A DNA stretch of 64,000 bases. It comes from Kribbella capetownensis (GTDB taxonomy: Bacteria; Actinomycetota; Actinomycetes; Propionibacteriales; Kribbellaceae). The position numbers and the translations under genes are program-made. This document shows positions 11,031 to 21,059 of this stretch, piece after piece. The notes under the pieces were generated by a model that saw nothing but the letters and a program-made list of their open reading frames with translations, was not told where the DNA came from and ran no database searches. The stretch is from NCBI RefSeq assembly GCF_004331485.1, contig NZ_SJKD01000009.1, positions 248,001 to 312,000 on the forward strand, given 5' to 3'. Position 1 is the first letter of the stretch; each line of letters starts with the position of its first letter.

Positions 11031-12011
11031 TCAGCTGTTCTCCGCGGCTTCGGCGACGGCATCCGCGGTACGCCGCAGGAGTTCGAGGCGGGACCGCGCA
11101 TCGGCTGGAGACGGGGAGGCAGCCAGTCCACACGCGGGTGTGATGACGACCTTCTTGAGCAGCTCAGGGTCGAGACCGAGTTCACGCCAGCGACGGACCA
11201 GCGGGCCGGCAGCCTGCTCCTCGTTCGGCAGAGCGCCGGTCGTCGGGATCAGGCCTGCGTACAGGGTCGTTCCGGCCTCGGCCGCGATGGCGATCTGATC
11301 CCAGGCAGCGTTGTTGAGCAGCGAGATGTCCACGGCGACCCCGGCTGCACCGGACTTGGTGAAGACCTCGATCGGCGGTCGCGCAGCGCAGCAATGGATC
11401 ACTGTCGGTGCCTGCGTGGTCACGAGACTGAGCAGCTCGACGGCACCCGGACCATCCACAGACCGGTGCTTGCTCCAGCCACTAGCGGTAGGAACGGCTC
11501 CAGCCAGCACAGCAGGCAGCCCCGGCTCATCGATCTGTACGACGACCTCCGCACCCGGCACACGACGTCGTACCTCGGCCACATGGTCACTCAGGCCCAA
11601 CGCCAGCGTCTGAGCGAGGTCCCGGCGGGCACCGTGGTCCGCCAGCACCTTGTCACCGCGCGGCAACTCCACTGTGGATGCCAGGGTCCACGGACCGGTG
11701 AGCTGCAGCTTCAGTGGCCCGGTGTAACCGTCGGCCAACTCTTCGAGCGCATCCAGGTCCTCAGCCAGCAGCGAGCGCGCCCGCCGCTGGTCCAGGCTGG
11801 CCCGCGGATCGCCACCTCCGGTGAGCCGCCAGCCGGCCGGCTGCAGGTCGGCAGCGAGCTCATTCAGTACGGCGACCGCACGGCTGAGCATGTCGCCGTA
11901 CGGCCGGGACGGCAACTCGGCGAGGAAGGGGATGTCGACAGCCTCGAGCAGCACCTTCGTCCACTCGCGAATCTCATCGCCCGGGAGCGACCCCAGGCCG
12001 GTTGTGCTCAT
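11031..12011 (-). CDS. Stand-alone MetE C-terminal-like (cobalamin-independent methionine synthase family) protein
   Basis: A 326 aa TIM-barrel protein matching only the catalytic C-terminal half of MetE (full MetE is about 750 aa). The zinc-binding residues appear present: His-x-Cys in VIHCCAARPP and a late Cys in ITPACGLAASPS. A Glu-bearing QIDEPGLPAVL strand matches the substrate region. Such short core-MetE proteins occur in many actinobacteria and archaea; several use methyl donors other than methyltetrahydrofolate polyglutamate, so methionine synthesis here is plausible but unproven. It lies in a minus-strand run mnmA, metE-like, ligA with modest gaps. Confidence 0.8.
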   Translation of the reverse strand: MSTTGLGSLPGDEIREWTKVLLEAVDIPFLAELPSRPYGDMLSRAVAVLNELAADLQPAGWRLTGGGDPRASLDQRRARSLLAEDLDALEELADGYTGPLKLQLTGPWTLASTVELPRGDKVLADHGARRDLAQTLALGLSDHVAEVRRRVPGAEVVVQIDEPGLPAVLAGAVPTASGWSKHRSVDGPGAVELLSLVTTQAPTVIHCCAARPPIEVFTKSGAAGVAVDISLLNNAAWDQIAIAAEAGTTLYAGLIPTTGALPNEEQAAGPLVRRWRELGLDPELLKKVVITPACGLAASPSPADARSRLELLRRTADAVAEAAENS

Positions 12012-12087
12012 CCACGTCCTCGCTTCGCTCCGGGCGCGGATGAGACACGAGGTCGGCCGTGCTTGATGATGAACTCACTGCGTTCGT

Positions 12088-13182
12088 TCATGCGTGCTGC
12101 GCCGCCACGCGCGAGACCGTGTCGATCGTGGCCGACCCGATCACGCGTGTCCCGTCGTACAGCACGACAGCCTGACCGGGCGCGACAGCGGACGTCGGCT
12201 CGTCGAAGGAGACCTGCACCTGCTCACCCTCGAGACGGGCGGTGACGGCGACCTCCTCACCATGCGCGCGCAGCTGAGCCTTGACGTGCAGCTCGGAGTC
12301 CGGCGCGGGTCCGCACCACCGCGGCTTCGAGGCGGTCAGGTGTGAGACGGCCAGCTCCTCGCGCGAGCCGACCGTGACGGTGCGATCCACCGGGCTGATG
12401 TCCAGCACGAACCGCGGCTTGCCGTCGGCGGCCGGCGTACCGATCCGCAGGCCCTTGCGCTGGCCGACGGTGAAGCCGTGCGTGCCCTTGTGCTCGCCGA
12501 GCTTGTTGCCCTGCGCATCGACGATGTCGCCGGGCGCCTGGCCCAGGTGCTGATCGAGGAACCCCGGGGTGTTGCCATCGGCAATGAAGCAGATGTCGTG
12601 GCTGTCCGGCTTGGCCGCCACCGACAGCCCGAGCCGCTCGGCCTCGGCCCGCACCTCGGTCTTGACCGTGTCACCGAGCGGGAAGAACGCGTGCGCGAGC
12701 TGCTGCTGGGTGAGTACGCCGAGCACGTAGGACTGGTCCTTGGCCGGATCCACCGCCCGGTGCAACTCGCGGGCGCCGTCCGGGGTGTCCACGATCCGCG
12801 CGTAATGCCCGGTCGCGACCGCGTCGAAGTCGAGCGCCAGCGCCCGCTCGAGGACGGCGCTGAACTTCACCTTCTCGTTGCAGCGCAGGCACGGGTTCGG
12901 AGTCCGGCCGGCGGCGTACTCGCTGACGAAGTCCTCGACCACGTCGGCGTGGAACCGCTCGGCCAGGTCCCAGATGTAGAACGGGATGCCGATCACGTCC
13001 GCGGCCCGGCGGGCGTCGCGGGAGTCCTCGATAGTGCAGCAGCCGCGCGCGCCACTGCGGTACGACTGCGGGTTGCGGCTCAGTGCCAGGTGCACTCCGA
13101 CCACGTCGTGCCCGGCCTCGGCCATCCGCGCCGCCGCGACGGCGGAGTCGACCCCGCCGCTCATGGCTGCGAGTACCCGCAT
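12088..13182 (-). CDS. mnmA: tRNA-specific 2-thiouridylase
   Basis: MnmA adenylates U34 of Lys/Glu/Gln tRNAs and inserts sulfur. The 364 aa sequence has the PP-loop [11 protein letters not shown] at residues 7-17, catalytic Cys101 in [12 protein letters not shown] and second catalytic Cys198 in [11 protein letters not shown], plus FTVGQRKGL and the C-terminal beta barrel. Its ATG overlaps the cysteine desulfurase stop by one base (TGATG), so sulfur donor and acceptor are translationally coupled. Only the thiolation branch of wobble modification is indicated. Confidence 0.96.
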   Translation of the reverse strand: MRVLAAMSGGVDSAVAAARMAEAGHDVVGVHLALSRNPQSYRSGARGCCTIEDSRDARRAADVIGIPFYIWDLAERFHADVVEDFVSEYAAGRTPNPCLRCNEKVKFSAVLERALALDFDAVATGHYARIVDTPDGARELHRAVDPAKDQSYVLGVLTQQQLAHAFFPLGDTVKTEVRAEAERLGLSVAAKPDSHDICFIADGNTPGFLDQHLGQAPGDIVDAQGNKLGEHKGTHGFTVGQRKGLRIGTPAADGKPRFVLDISPVDRTVTVGSREELAVSHLTASKPRWCGPAPDSELHVKAQLRAHGEEVAVTARLEGEQVQVSFDEPTSAVAPGQAVVLYDGTRVIGSATIDTVSRVAAQHA

Positions 13183-14384
13183 CAGGTGTTCCTTCCCACG
13201 TTCTGCAATCCGGCGGACTTCGCCCGCTCCACCACCGGTCCGATGTTGTCCAGTACGGCGTCGATGTCGGCGCGGGTGCTGGTGTGGCCGAGGGTGAACC
13301 GCAGCGATCCGCGCGCCCGCTGGTCGTCGTACCCCATGGCCAGCAGGACATGGCTCGGCTCGGCGACCCCGGCGTTGCACGCGGAGCCGGTGGAGACCTC
13401 GATCCCGCGTGCGTCGAGCAGCAGCAGGAGGGAATCGCCCTCGCAGCCGCTGAAGGACAAGTGTGCGTTACCGGGCAAACGGTTCGCGGGGTCCCCCGAC
13501 AACTTGGCGCCCTCGACCGTGGTGACCACACCGCTGATCAGCGCGTCCCGCAGCTCGGTCAGCCGCCGCGCCTCGTCCGCCTGGTGCTTCACCGCGTGCT
13601 CCACCGCGACCGCGAAGCCGGCCGTCGCAGGAGCGTCCAGAGTGCCGGAGCGTACGTCGCGCTCCTGCCCGCCGCCGTGCAGGATCGGCGTCAGCTTCGT
13701 CTCCTTGTGGACGACCAGCGCACCTATCCCATAAGGACCACCGAGCTTGTGGGCGGACACGGTCATCGCGTCGACGCCCAACTCGGCGAAGTCGACCGGC
13801 ACCTGCCCGACCGCCTGGACGGCGTCGGTGTGCACGGGGACGCCGTACTCCTTGGCGATCTCCGCGATCTCACGCACCGGCTGCAGGGTGCCGACCTCGT
13901 TGTTCGCCATCATCAACGTGACGAACGACACGGACTCCGGGTCCTGCTCGATCGCCCGCCGTACGTCGTCCGGCCGCACCCGGCCGAGCTCGTCGACCGG
14001 CAGCCACTCGATCTCGGCGTGCTCGTGCTCGGCCAGCCAGACGGCCGGATCGAGTACGGCGTGGTGCTCGATCCCGCTCAGCAGGATCCGGCGCCGGCGC
14101 GGATCCTCGGCCAGCCGGGCCCACCACAGCCCCTTCAGGGCCAGGTTGTCCGACTCGGTCCCGCCAGAGGTGAACACGACCTCGCTCGGCTGGGCCCCGA
14201 GCGCCGCGGCGATCGTCTCGCGCGACTCCTCGACGGTTCGCCGGGCGCAGCGGCCGGAGCCGTGCAGGGACGACGCGTTGCCGGTGCGCGCGAGGTGGAA
14301 GGTCATCGCCTCGATCGCTGCCGGCAACATCGGGGTCGTCGCCGCGTGGTCCAGGTACACCGGGCGGCGGTCGGAAGCAGTCAT
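13182..14384 (-). CDS. Cysteine desulfurase (NifS/IscS family)
   Basis: PLP enzyme that removes sulfur from cysteine as an enzyme-bound persulfide. The protein of 400 aa shows [21 protein letters not shown], the PLP lysine Lys213 in SAHKLGGP, and the persulfide Cys336 in STGSACN. The short loop around that cysteine fits the IscS-like class I type. Coupling to mnmA suggests tRNA thiolation as its main task, with Fe-S assembly possible. An alternative upstream ATG at 14426 would add 14 poorly conserved residues; the start at 14384 gives the usual N-terminus. Neither has a good ribosome site. Confidence 0.93.
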   Translation of the reverse strand: MTASDRRPVYLDHAATTPMLPAAIEAMTFHLARTGNASSLHGSGRCARRTVEESRETIAAALGAQPSEVVFTSGGTESDNLALKGLWWARLAEDPRRRRILLSGIEHHAVLDPAVWLAEHEHAEIEWLPVDELGRVRPDDVRRAIEQDPESVSFVTLMMANNEVGTLQPVREIAEIAKEYGVPVHTDAVQAVGQVPVDFAELGVDAMTVSAHKLGGPYGIGALVVHKETKLTPILHGGGQERDVRSGTLDAPATAGFAVAVEHAVKHQADEARRLTELRDALISGVVTTVEGAKLSGDPANRLPGNAHLSFSGCEGDSLLLLLDARGIEVSTGSACNAGVAEPSHVLLAMGYDDQRARGSLRFTLGHTSTRADIDAVLDNIGPVVERAKSAGLQNVGRNT

Positions 14385-14436
14385 ATCGGTTTCAAGGGTA
14401 TGTCCGCTGCCGTTGTTCCCGCTCATCCGGGCCGAT

Positions 14437-17052
14437 TCACAGCTCCAGCGTGACCTTCTGCTCGAATCGGGCCCCGATCCGCTCGAACGCGGCCGCTGCC
14501 TGGGTCATCGCCGCCGGGTCGCCGGTCTGCCGGGCCCTGATCCGGAGTACGACGGCGTCCGACCACAGATTCTCGGCAGCCGCGGCCAGCTCGACGTAGC
14601 GCTCGGCGTCGGCCAGTCCGGCGACCACAGCCAGCTCGGCGCCGGCGGCGTGGGCGTACGGGCCCCACCAGGGCTCAGGGAAGTCCGCGAAGGCTCCTCG
14701 GACCACCGCCCCGGCGGCTCTGGTGTCGTTGCGGTGGAGGGCCAGGCGCGCGGCGACGAACGCGGACGCGGCCTGCAGGTCCGGAGCCGTGGCCGGAGTG
14801 CGGACGTGAGCCATCTCCAGTGCCCGAGCGTGCCAGACCGGTTCCCGTTCCGTGCCGAGCAGACCGTGCGCGAGCGCGGCAAGACATGCGGCCGACGACA
14901 TCCAGGCGTGCTGCGGGCGGCCGGCGGACTGCCAACTGCTCCACATTTCGTCGGCGCTTCGGATCGCCTCGTCGAACAGGCCGCCCAGGGTGAAGGCACG
15001 AACCTGGCGTGGGCCGACGATGAACGGATGCCCGTGCATGGGGTCATCGGTCAGCCGCGCCAGCCGGACCGCCTCGACCACGTCGCCGACCGCGACAGCG
15101 GTCGCCGAGGCGACGTGGAAGGCGTCCACGATCTCCGCGCACGCCCGCGGGTCGTGCTCCGGCAGGGTCGCGGCCAGTTCGAGCCGCTCGACCGCTGCCC
15201 GGCGCGCGTCACGCAGGCGGCCGGCAGTGCAAAGGGCTGCGCTGTACGCGTCGAGCGCGTTCATCACGGCCAGTGGGTCCTTCGACCGCCGGGCCGCCGC
15301 GACGGCAGTCTCGGCAGGCTCCAGCTCGAGGCGCGCCGCCCAGGCCCGCGCGATGTCGACCTGAACCGTGTCCGCAGCGGCCGCGATCAGGCCGGCACCA
15401 CGGTCGGCCGGGAGCGGAGGCTGGACCTCGTAGCGGTTCATCATCATGACGACGTACGCGAGGGCTTCCTGCTGAAGCTCAGGGTTGCCTTCGGCGGCGG
15501 CGTGGTCCGCCGCGCGCAGCATCAGGTGATACGCCTGCGTGCCGTCGGCAACAGTCAGCGTCGCGTCGGCCGCATCCCTGAGGTCGTCGTACAGCTCTGC
15601 GGCATCGGTCGCGTGGGCGGCGGCAGTGAGGTAGTGGTCATGCGCCTCGACGAACCGCTTGCGGGCGAAGGTCAGGTGAGCCAGGCGCCGAGCCAACCGG
15701 CGTACGTCGGCCTCCGGGTGACTGACCGCTGCCCGGAGATCAGCGGTGACCTGGTCGAACTCGGCCTGCCACTCCTCCCCCGCTTCGAGCCGCTTCTCTA
15801 GGTCCCCGGCCGCGGCATCGGCCCAGGCAAGGTGCAGTACGGCGACCTCGTCGTACTCACCGGATCGGTTGAGCTCTTCGAGTGCGTAGACGCGGACTGT
15901 CTCCAGCATGCGCCACCTGCTCGCGCCTGCGTGCTGGCTGCGATGCAGGAGGCTCTTGTCGGTCAGACGACCCAGCAGGTCACTCAGCTCGCCGCGGGAG
16001 CTTGCGGGCGCCACTCCGCTCACAGTTGCCAGGTCGAACCCGCCGACGAACACTCCGAGCCGCCGGAACAGTGCGCGCTCGTCGTCGTAGAGCAGGTCGT
16101 AGCTCCAGCCGATGACCTGAGCCAGCGAGTGGTGCCGCTCGTTCGGCCCGCGTCCTCCGGCCAGGAGCCGCAGACGATCGTCCAGCGCGGCCAGCAGCCC
16201 GTCCGGCCCCAGCGAGCCCGCCCGTGCGGCGGCCAACTCGATAGCTAGCGGTATTCCGTCGACTCCGGCACACACTTGCGCCGCGACGTCTGTGGGCTCA
16301 GCTGCCGTGAACTCCGGTGCGACGAGCGCGGCCCGGTCCCGGAAGAGTTGCTCGGCCTCGGATCCCTCCAGCGGTCCCAGCCGCAACGGCCGCTCCCCCG
16401 CCACACCGATCCGCTCCCGACTGGTCGCCAGTACGACGGTCTCGGACGCCTCGGTGAGGATGCGGGCCACCAGATCGCCCACGTCCTCCACCACGTGTTC
16501 GCAGTTGTCGAGCACCAGCAGGGTCCGGCCCTGAGTAAGTCGTCCCATTACTGCGTCGGTGAGCGTCTGCGGTGGTTGCTCTCGCACCTGGAGTGCTTCC
16601 GCCACGGCTGCGACGACGAACCCAGGTCGCACCGGGACCAGGTCGACGACCGCTCCGCCATACGAGTAGTTCTCGCCGACCTCGGCGGCGACCCGCAGGG
16701 CCAGACGGGTCTTGCCGACGCCGCCTGGACCGAGGAGGCTCACCAGCCGGTTGGTGTCGAGGGCGGTGAGGAGTTCGGCGCGGTCCTGCTCGCGGCCGAC
16801 GAAGCTGGTGCCTGGACCGGTCGGTGCAGTGAACCCGTGCGCTCGGGCCGGGCCCACGCCTTCCAGTTCGGCCAGTCTGGCCAGTTCACGGCGGTCCGAT
16901 ACGCCGTACTTGCGCAGCAGTGACGAGACGTGGCTCTCGACCGTGCGGACGCTGATGTGCAGGTGCCGCGCGATCTGGGCGTTCGAGCGGTCGCCGGCCA
17001 GCGCGGACAGGACCTCGGCCTCCCGCGCGGACACCTCTCTCGGACCAGCCAC
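14437..17052 (-). CDS. Large LuxR-type transcriptional regulator with N-terminal HTH and STAND ATPase
   Basis: An 871 aa regulator. A LuxR/GerE-type helix-turn-helix lies at the N-terminus (about 8-60; SAREAEVLSALAGDRSNAQIARHLHISVRTVESHV). An NB-ARC-like ATPase follows with Walker A GPGGVGKTRLALR, Walker B LLVLDNCEH and the LATSRERIGVAGE sensor strand, then a winged-helix segment and a long alpha-helical TPR-like half. Usual LAL/MalT regulators carry the HTH at the C-terminus; here it is at the front. The GTG at 17052 is chosen because it sits just before the HTH; a TTG at 17115 is possible. It ends 53 bases upstream of the desulfurase start. The ligand and targets are unknown. Confidence 0.85.
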   Translation of the reverse strand: MAGPREVSAREAEVLSALAGDRSNAQIARHLHISVRTVESHVSSLLRKYGVSDRRELARLAELEGVGPARAHGFTAPTGPGTSFVGREQDRAELLTALDTNRLVSLLGPGGVGKTRLALRVAAEVGENYSYGGAVVDLVPVRPGFVVAAVAEALQVREQPPQTLTDAVMGRLTQGRTLLVLDNCEHVVEDVGDLVARILTEASETVVLATSRERIGVAGERPLRLGPLEGSEAEQLFRDRAALVAPEFTAAEPTDVAAQVCAGVDGIPLAIELAAARAGSLGPDGLLAALDDRLRLLAGGRGPNERHHSLAQVIGWSYDLLYDDERALFRRLGVFVGGFDLATVSGVAPASSRGELSDLLGRLTDKSLLHRSQHAGASRWRMLETVRVYALEELNRSGEYDEVAVLHLAWADAAAGDLEKRLEAGEEWQAEFDQVTADLRAAVSHPEADVRRLARRLAHLTFARKRFVEAHDHYLTAAAHATDAAELYDDLRDAADATLTVADGTQAYHLMLRAADHAAAEGNPELQQEALAYVVMMMNRYEVQPPLPADRGAGLIAAAADTVQVDIARAWAARLELEPAETAVAAARRSKDPLAVMNALDAYSAALCTAGRLRDARRAAVERLELAATLPEHDPRACAEIVDAFHVASATAVAVGDVVEAVRLARLTDDPMHGHPFIVGPRQVRAFTLGGLFDEAIRSADEMWSSWQSAGRPQHAWMSSAACLAALAHGLLGTEREPVWHARALEMAHVRTPATAPDLQAASAFVAARLALHRNDTRAAGAVVRGAFADFPEPWWGPYAHAAGAELAVVAGLADAERYVELAAAAENLWSDAVVLRIRARQTGDPAAMTQAAAAFERIGARFEQKVTLEL

Positions 17053-17144
17053 CGCCCCATCATGCCCTGGCCATGGTGCGTTCGGTGGCGGTTCCGTGGC
17101 CGCTACTGAGGACAATGCGTGGGGTCCGATGCGACGGTGAAACC

Positions 17145-17621
17145 ATGACTCAGGAAATCCTCGACCGGCGCGCGGCGGCGGTCATCGAAGCGAACAAGTA
17201 CATGACGCTGGGGACGGTCGACCCCGACGGCCGGCCGTGGGTGACCCCGGTCTACTTCACCCCGGACGGTCACGCCACCTTCTACTGGGCCTCGTCGACC
17301 GCGGCCGCGCACTCGGTGAACATCGCGGCCAACCCGGACGTGAGCATCGCGATCTTCGACTCCAGCGTCCCGATCGGCGGCGCCTCGGCCGTCTACTTCC
17401 GCGCCCGGGCCGAACGCGTCCCCGACGACGAGCTCGAACACTGCGCGGCCCTCTACACGTCGCGCTACCCGGAGCTGCGCAAGTACGGCGCCGAGGAGCT
17501 CCGCGAGCCCGAGGAGCTCCGCCTCTACCGAGCTCACGCGACCGACCACTGGATCCTGGTCCGCGGCGGCGACCCGGACTACGGCACCGGGATCGACTCC
17601 CGCCGCTCGGTGTGGTCGTGA
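17145..17621 (+). CDS. Pyridoxamine 5'-phosphate oxidase-family (split-barrel flavin/F420) protein
   Basis: A 158 aa flavin-binding split-barrel protein (MTLGTVDPDGRPWVTPVYF, then HATFYWASSTAAAHSVNI and a central VSIAIFDSSV strand). The family includes PNPOx, F420-dependent reductases and heme-binding members; cofactor and substrate cannot be set from sequence. The C-terminal residues HATDHWILVRG are typical of a small actinobacterial subgroup. The ATG at 17145 gives the normal N-terminus. It is divergent from the LuxR-type regulator, which might control it. Confidence 0.75.
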   Translation: MTQEILDRRAAAVIEANKYMTLGTVDPDGRPWVTPVYFTPDGHATFYWASSTAAAHSVNIAANPDVSIAIFDSSVPIGGASAVYFRARAERVPDDELEHCAALYTSRYPELRKYGAEELREPEELRLYRAHATDHWILVRGGDPDYGTGIDSRRSVWS

Positions 17622-17640
17622 CGTGACCCCGGGTCACGGC

Positions 17641-18291
17641 TCAGGCTCTGACGGTCTCGATCCAGGCGTGGCCGGGGTGTAGGTGGTCGATCATGTCGGC
17701 CAGCCAGGTACGACGCTCATCGGTCAGCAACGGGAGCGTCGCGGCCAGATCCTGCTCGTCCTTCGGGCGTGCCTGCTTCGCCTTGTAGGCGAGCACGATC
17801 TCGGGGTTCAGGTAGCGGATGCCGTCGGGCGCGACCCAGCTGATGTCGTGGAGGACGTAGTCGAGCTCCGGGTCGCGGCGGAACACCCACCGCCCGTCGC
17901 GGTCCGGATTCACCACCAGGTCGAACTCCCAGGGCGACAAAGCGTGCTTCCGCAACCAGATCTGGTCCGCTTCAGCGGGCTGCTCCGGCCGCTCGTCAGT
18001 CAGCGGCTTGAGCCGTCCACCCCCATTCGACCACAGGTCGTACTTGCCCTTCAGGTGCAGCCGCAGCCTCTCGATGTCCCGCCGCCACAACGACACGTCG
18101 ACGTCCTCGTGCTCCCGCCGTACGCCGGTGAAGGCCTCGATCGCCCATCCGCCGGCGATCCACCACTCCCCGTCGTACCCGTCGAGCACCTCGCGTGCCT
18201 CCGCGGGCGTCGACTGCTTCCACGGCCCGTACAGCCGCTGCCACGCGAGTTCTTCCGCGTCCAGTCCGTCCGGATACCAGGTGCGCTCCAT
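17641..18291 (-). CDS. Nucleotidyltransferase-fold protein (AadB/LinA-like)
   Basis: A 216 aa protein with a minimal nucleotidyltransferase core: WWIAGGWAIEAFTG, then EHEDVDVSLWRRD where two Asp residues would bind metal, and a later ELDYVLHDISWV strand. This pattern is shared with aminoglycoside 2''-nucleotidylyltransferases and with many uncharacterised relatives, so antibiotic modification is possible but not shown. The ATG at 18291 lies 2 bases after the upstream dehydratase/epimerase stop, and GGAGG lies inside that gene's end, so both are probably co-translated. A TTG at 18309 is a weaker start. Confidence 0.75.
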   Translation of the reverse strand: MERTWYPDGLDAEELAWQRLYGPWKQSTPAEAREVLDGYDGEWWIAGGWAIEAFTGVRREHEDVDVSLWRRDIERLRLHLKGKYDLWSNGGGRLKPLTDERPEQPAEADQIWLRKHALSPWEFDLVVNPDRDGRWVFRRDPELDYVLHDISWVAPDGIRYLNPEIVLAYKAKQARPKDEQDLAATLPLLTDERRTWLADMIDHLHPGHAWIETVRA

Positions 18292-18293
18292 GG

Positions 18294-19115
18294 TCAACGG
18301 TCCCTCCAACGGCTCTCATGGGTCCAGCCGATGATCTCGACGGCACGGCGGCAGTCGTACGTCGAGGTGGTGCCGGGGAGGTCTCCGCGGATCGCGGTAT
18401 CCGGCGAGTAGCGGGCGAGCAGTTCGGTGGTCGGCTGCTCCATGCCGGTGTCCTCTGCGGCGATCAGCAGGGTCTCGAACCGTTGGGCCGCGGGTCGGGG
18501 TTTGAGGGAGAGCACGCACGCTCGGGCTGCCTCGGCGAGGTCGACGTACCCCCAGAGGTTGCGCCGGTTCTCCTCGGGCGGTGCTTCGGCGATGTAGCCG
18601 CGTACTTCGGTGGGCGTGAGGATCCAGTGGAAGCGCAGAGCGGTGACTTGCATGCCGCGGCGCGCGTACATCTCACCGGTGCGCTCCAGCAGGTCTTTGG
18701 TCAGCGCGTACGGGTCGACGTACCGCAGCTCGGTGTCCTCGTCGATTGGCACCTCGGCGACGGTGAGCTCCTCCGGTGACCAGGCCGTGCCATAGATCGA
18801 GCCGCTCGACGCGAGGACGGCTGTGCGGATGCCTTGTGTCCAGGCTTCCTCGAGGGCGTTGAACGTGGTGAGGGCGTTGATCTCCACCAACCGCACCGGC
18901 GTGATGTTCTCCGGGCTGGGGATCGCGGCGCAGTGCACGATCGCGTCCACCCCACGGAGCGACCGGGCAACCGCCTCACGATCACTCAGGTCAACAGGCG
19001 CCGGGCCAGTCAGGTCGGCCTCAACCACCTCATGCCCGTCACCGACCAACTGCCGACAGACCTCACTCCCCAACTTCCCCCTGGCCCCACTAACCCAGAT
19101 CCGCACTCGCCGCAT
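18294..19115 (-). CDS. NAD-dependent epimerase/dehydratase (extended SDR)
   Basis: A 273 aa Rossmann-fold protein. The dinucleotide motif is [12 protein letters not shown] near the N-terminus, an acidic residue ends strand 2 (VVEADLTGP), IVHCAA follows, and the catalytic pair is YALTK with an SSGSIYG upstream Ser. This fits the extended short-chain dehydrogenase type acting on nucleotide sugars or uronic acids. The exact substrate is unknown. It is first of a probable two-gene unit with the nucleotidyltransferase-fold protein. Confidence 0.82.
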   Translation of the reverse strand: MRRVRIWVSGARGKLGSEVCRQLVGDGHEVVEADLTGPAPVDLSDREAVARSLRGVDAIVHCAAIPSPENITPVRLVEINALTTFNALEEAWTQGIRTAVLASSGSIYGTAWSPEELTVAEVPIDEDTELRYVDPYALTKDLLERTGEMYARRGMQVTALRFHWILTPTEVRGYIAEAPPEENRRNLWGYVDLAEAARACVLSLKPRPAAQRFETLLIAAEDTGMEQPTTELLARYSPDTAIRGDLPGTTSTYDCRRAVEIIGWTHESRWRDR

Positions 19116-19220
19116 CGTAACCAGCCCACCGGTCACAATCACCTGTCAGCGCGAAGATCTGGTGCGGTGGGGTGGGGGTGGTACGGGCCGGCTCGGGAGG
19201 GGGCGGGCCGGGGCGCGGGT

Positions 19221-19249
19221 GGCTGGGGGCGGAGGGGGCGCCCCCAGCC
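19221..19249 (-). terminator. Hairpin downstream of etfA
   Basis: GGCTGGGGGC at 19221-19230 pairs with GCCCCCAGCC at 19240-19249, a 10-bp stem with a 9-base loop, 8 bases past the etfA stop. The surrounding 100 bases (19143-19256) are otherwise G-runs on the plus strand with no gene. Confidence 0.55.
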
Positions 19250-19256
19250 GGGTGGG

Positions 19257-20213
19257 TTATGACTTGCGCTTGGTGACTTCCTCGGTGGCGGCGGGGAGGA
19301 CCTTGTGGAGGTCGCCGACTACGCCGAAGTCGACCAGCTCGAAGATCGGGGCTTCCTCGTCCTTGTTGACCGCGACGATCGTCTTCGAGGTCTGCATCCC
19401 GGCCCGGTGCTGGATCGCGCCGGAGATCCCGGCCGCGACGTACAGCTGCGGCGAGACCGTCTTGCCGGTCTGGCCGACCTGGTAGGCGTGCGGGTACCAG
19501 CCCGAGTCGACCGCCGCACGGGATGCGCCGACCGCCGCGCCCAGGGAGTCGGCGAACGCCTCGATCGGACCGAAGTCACCACCGGTACCGCGACCACCGG
19601 ACACGATGATCGCGGCCTCGGTCAGCTCCGGACGACCGGTGGCCTCCCGCGGCTTGGACTCGGTGATCCGCGCGGTCTTCGCGGCGTCGGAGACCGTCAC
19701 GTCGAACTCCTCCACCTCCGGCGAGGTCTCCGCGGCCTCCGGGGTCGCTGCGTTCGGCTTCACCGTGATGATCGGCGTGCCATGGGTGACCTTCGCCTGC
19801 ACCGTGTAGTTGCCCGCGAACACCGACTGCGTGGTGACCGGGCCACCGTCACCGGCGGTGACGTCGACCGCGTCAGTGATCAGGCCGGAGTCGAGCTTGA
19901 CCGCCAGCCGGGCGGCGACCTCCTTGCCCTCCGTGCTCGACGAGATCAGGATCGCGGCCGGCTCGACCTTCGCCGCGACCTGCTGCAACGCCTCCGCCTT
20001 CGGCGCCACCAAGTACTGCGTGAGGTCGGCATTCGTCAGCGCGATCACCTTGGTCGCGCCGTACTGACCCAGGACCGGCAGCGCGTCGGAAACGCCGTCA
20101 CCGATGAACACCGCGACCGGCTCGCCCAGGCGCCGCGCGATCGTGAGGAGCTCCGCGGTGGTCTTGCGGACCTTGCCCGCGGTGTGGTCAACGAGAACCA
20201 GAACGTTCGACAT
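19257..20213 (-). CDS. etfA: Electron transfer flavoprotein subunit alpha
   Basis: EtfA (FixB) holds FAD and passes electrons from acyl-CoA and related dehydrogenases to ETF:quinone oxidoreductase. The 318 aa protein has the N-terminal domain starting [12 protein letters not shown] and the C-terminal FAD domain with [32 protein letters not shown] and [21 protein letters not shown]. The start has no strong ribosome site but follows etfB by 14 bases, so it is in one operon. Confidence 0.95.
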   Translation of the reverse strand: MSNVLVLVDHTAGKVRKTTAELLTIARRLGEPVAVFIGDGVSDALPVLGQYGATKVIALTNADLTQYLVAPKAEALQQVAAKVEPAAILISSSTEGKEVAARLAVKLDSGLITDAVDVTAGDGGPVTTQSVFAGNYTVQAKVTHGTPIITVKPNAATPEAAETSPEVEEFDVTVSDAAKTARITESKPREATGRPELTEAAIIVSGGRGTGGDFGPIEAFADSLGAAVGASRAAVDSGWYPHAYQVGQTGKTVSPQLYVAAGISGAIQHRAGMQTSKTIVAVNKDEEAPIFELVDFGVVGDLHKVLPAATEEVTKRKS

Positions 20214-20227
20214 GAACTGATCGCCCC

Positions 20228-21010
20228 TCAGAGGAACTTGTTGGTGGACAGGAACTCGACGAGCTCGGCAGCACCGCTGCCGTTGTCATCGGTGACGATC
20301 GTGCCGGCGCTGCGCGGCGGACGGGCGGTCACCTCGACCACCTCGGTCCACGCGCTGGCGCCACCCACCTGGTCCGGCGCGATCTCCAGGTCGGCCAGCG
20401 ACCAGGTCTCCACCGGCTTCTTCTTCGCCGCCATGATGCCCTTGAACGACGGGTACCGCGGCTCGTTCGCCTGATCCGACACCGACAACACCAACGGCAG
20501 GGTGCCCTCGATCGTGTCGCTGGCGGTGTCGCCGTCGCGGCGGATCCGCACGGTCTGCCCCTCGACGGTGACCTCCGAGCCCAGCGTCACGGCCGGCAGC
20601 CCAAGCCGCTCCGACACCATCGCCGGGACGACACCCATACCACCGTCGGTCGAACCCATCCCGAACACGACCAGGTCGGCCTCGAGCTTGGCCAGCGCCT
20701 TCGACAGGATCAGCGACGTCGCGACCGCGTCCGAGCCATGGATCGCGTCGTCGAGCACGTGGACACCCGCGTCGGCGCCCATCTGCAGACCCTTCTTCAC
20801 CGCGTCGGCCGCCTGCTCCGGTCCGACCGTGAGGATGGTCACCTCAGCATCCCCGGCCTCTTTCACGGTCAGCGCGGTCTCGACGGCGTACTCGTCCAGC
20901 TCGGACAACAGCCCGTCGACACCGGCCCGGTCCACCGTGCTGTCCTCCGGGCGGAACCGGCGGTCCGCCGTGGCATCCGGCACGAACTTCGCGCAGACGA
21001 CGATCTTCAT
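20228..21010 (-). CDS. etfB: Electron transfer flavoprotein subunit beta
   Basis: EtfB (FixA) is the partner of EtfA and carries AMP and the recognition loop for dehydrogenases. The 260 aa sequence starts MKIVVCAKFVPD and has LDEYAVETAL, DAVATSLILSKAL, VFGMGSTDGGMGVVPAMVSERLG and PRYPSFKGIMAAKKKP, all family hallmarks. The upstream region has a 14-base near-palindrome at 21063-21076 overlapping a TAACAT -10 element on this strand. First gene of etfBA. Confidence 0.95.
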   Translation of the reverse strand: MKIVVCAKFVPDATADRRFRPEDSTVDRAGVDGLLSELDEYAVETALTVKEAGDAEVTILTVGPEQAADAVKKGLQMGADAGVHVLDDAIHGSDAVATSLILSKALAKLEADLVVFGMGSTDGGMGVVPAMVSERLGLPAVTLGSEVTVEGQTVRIRRDGDTASDTIEGTLPLVLSVSDQANEPRYPSFKGIMAAKKKPVETWSLADLEIAPDQVGGASAWTEVVEVTARPPRSAGTIVTDDNGSGAAELVEFLSTNKFL

Positions 21011-21059
21011 AGCGTGTGGGACCCCTTCTGGTTAACGGTCTCTCCCAAGCCTGCCACGG

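Noticed and set aside
14385-14426. Upstream ATG of the cysteine desulfurase
   Set aside because: Would add 14 unconserved residues; neither start has a ribosome site, so the conserved N-terminus decides, though weakly.
13747-15801. 684-codon plus-strand frame antisense to the desulfurase and LuxR genes
   Set aside because: Crosses the junction of two real minus-strand genes, Arg/Ser-rich, no start signal.
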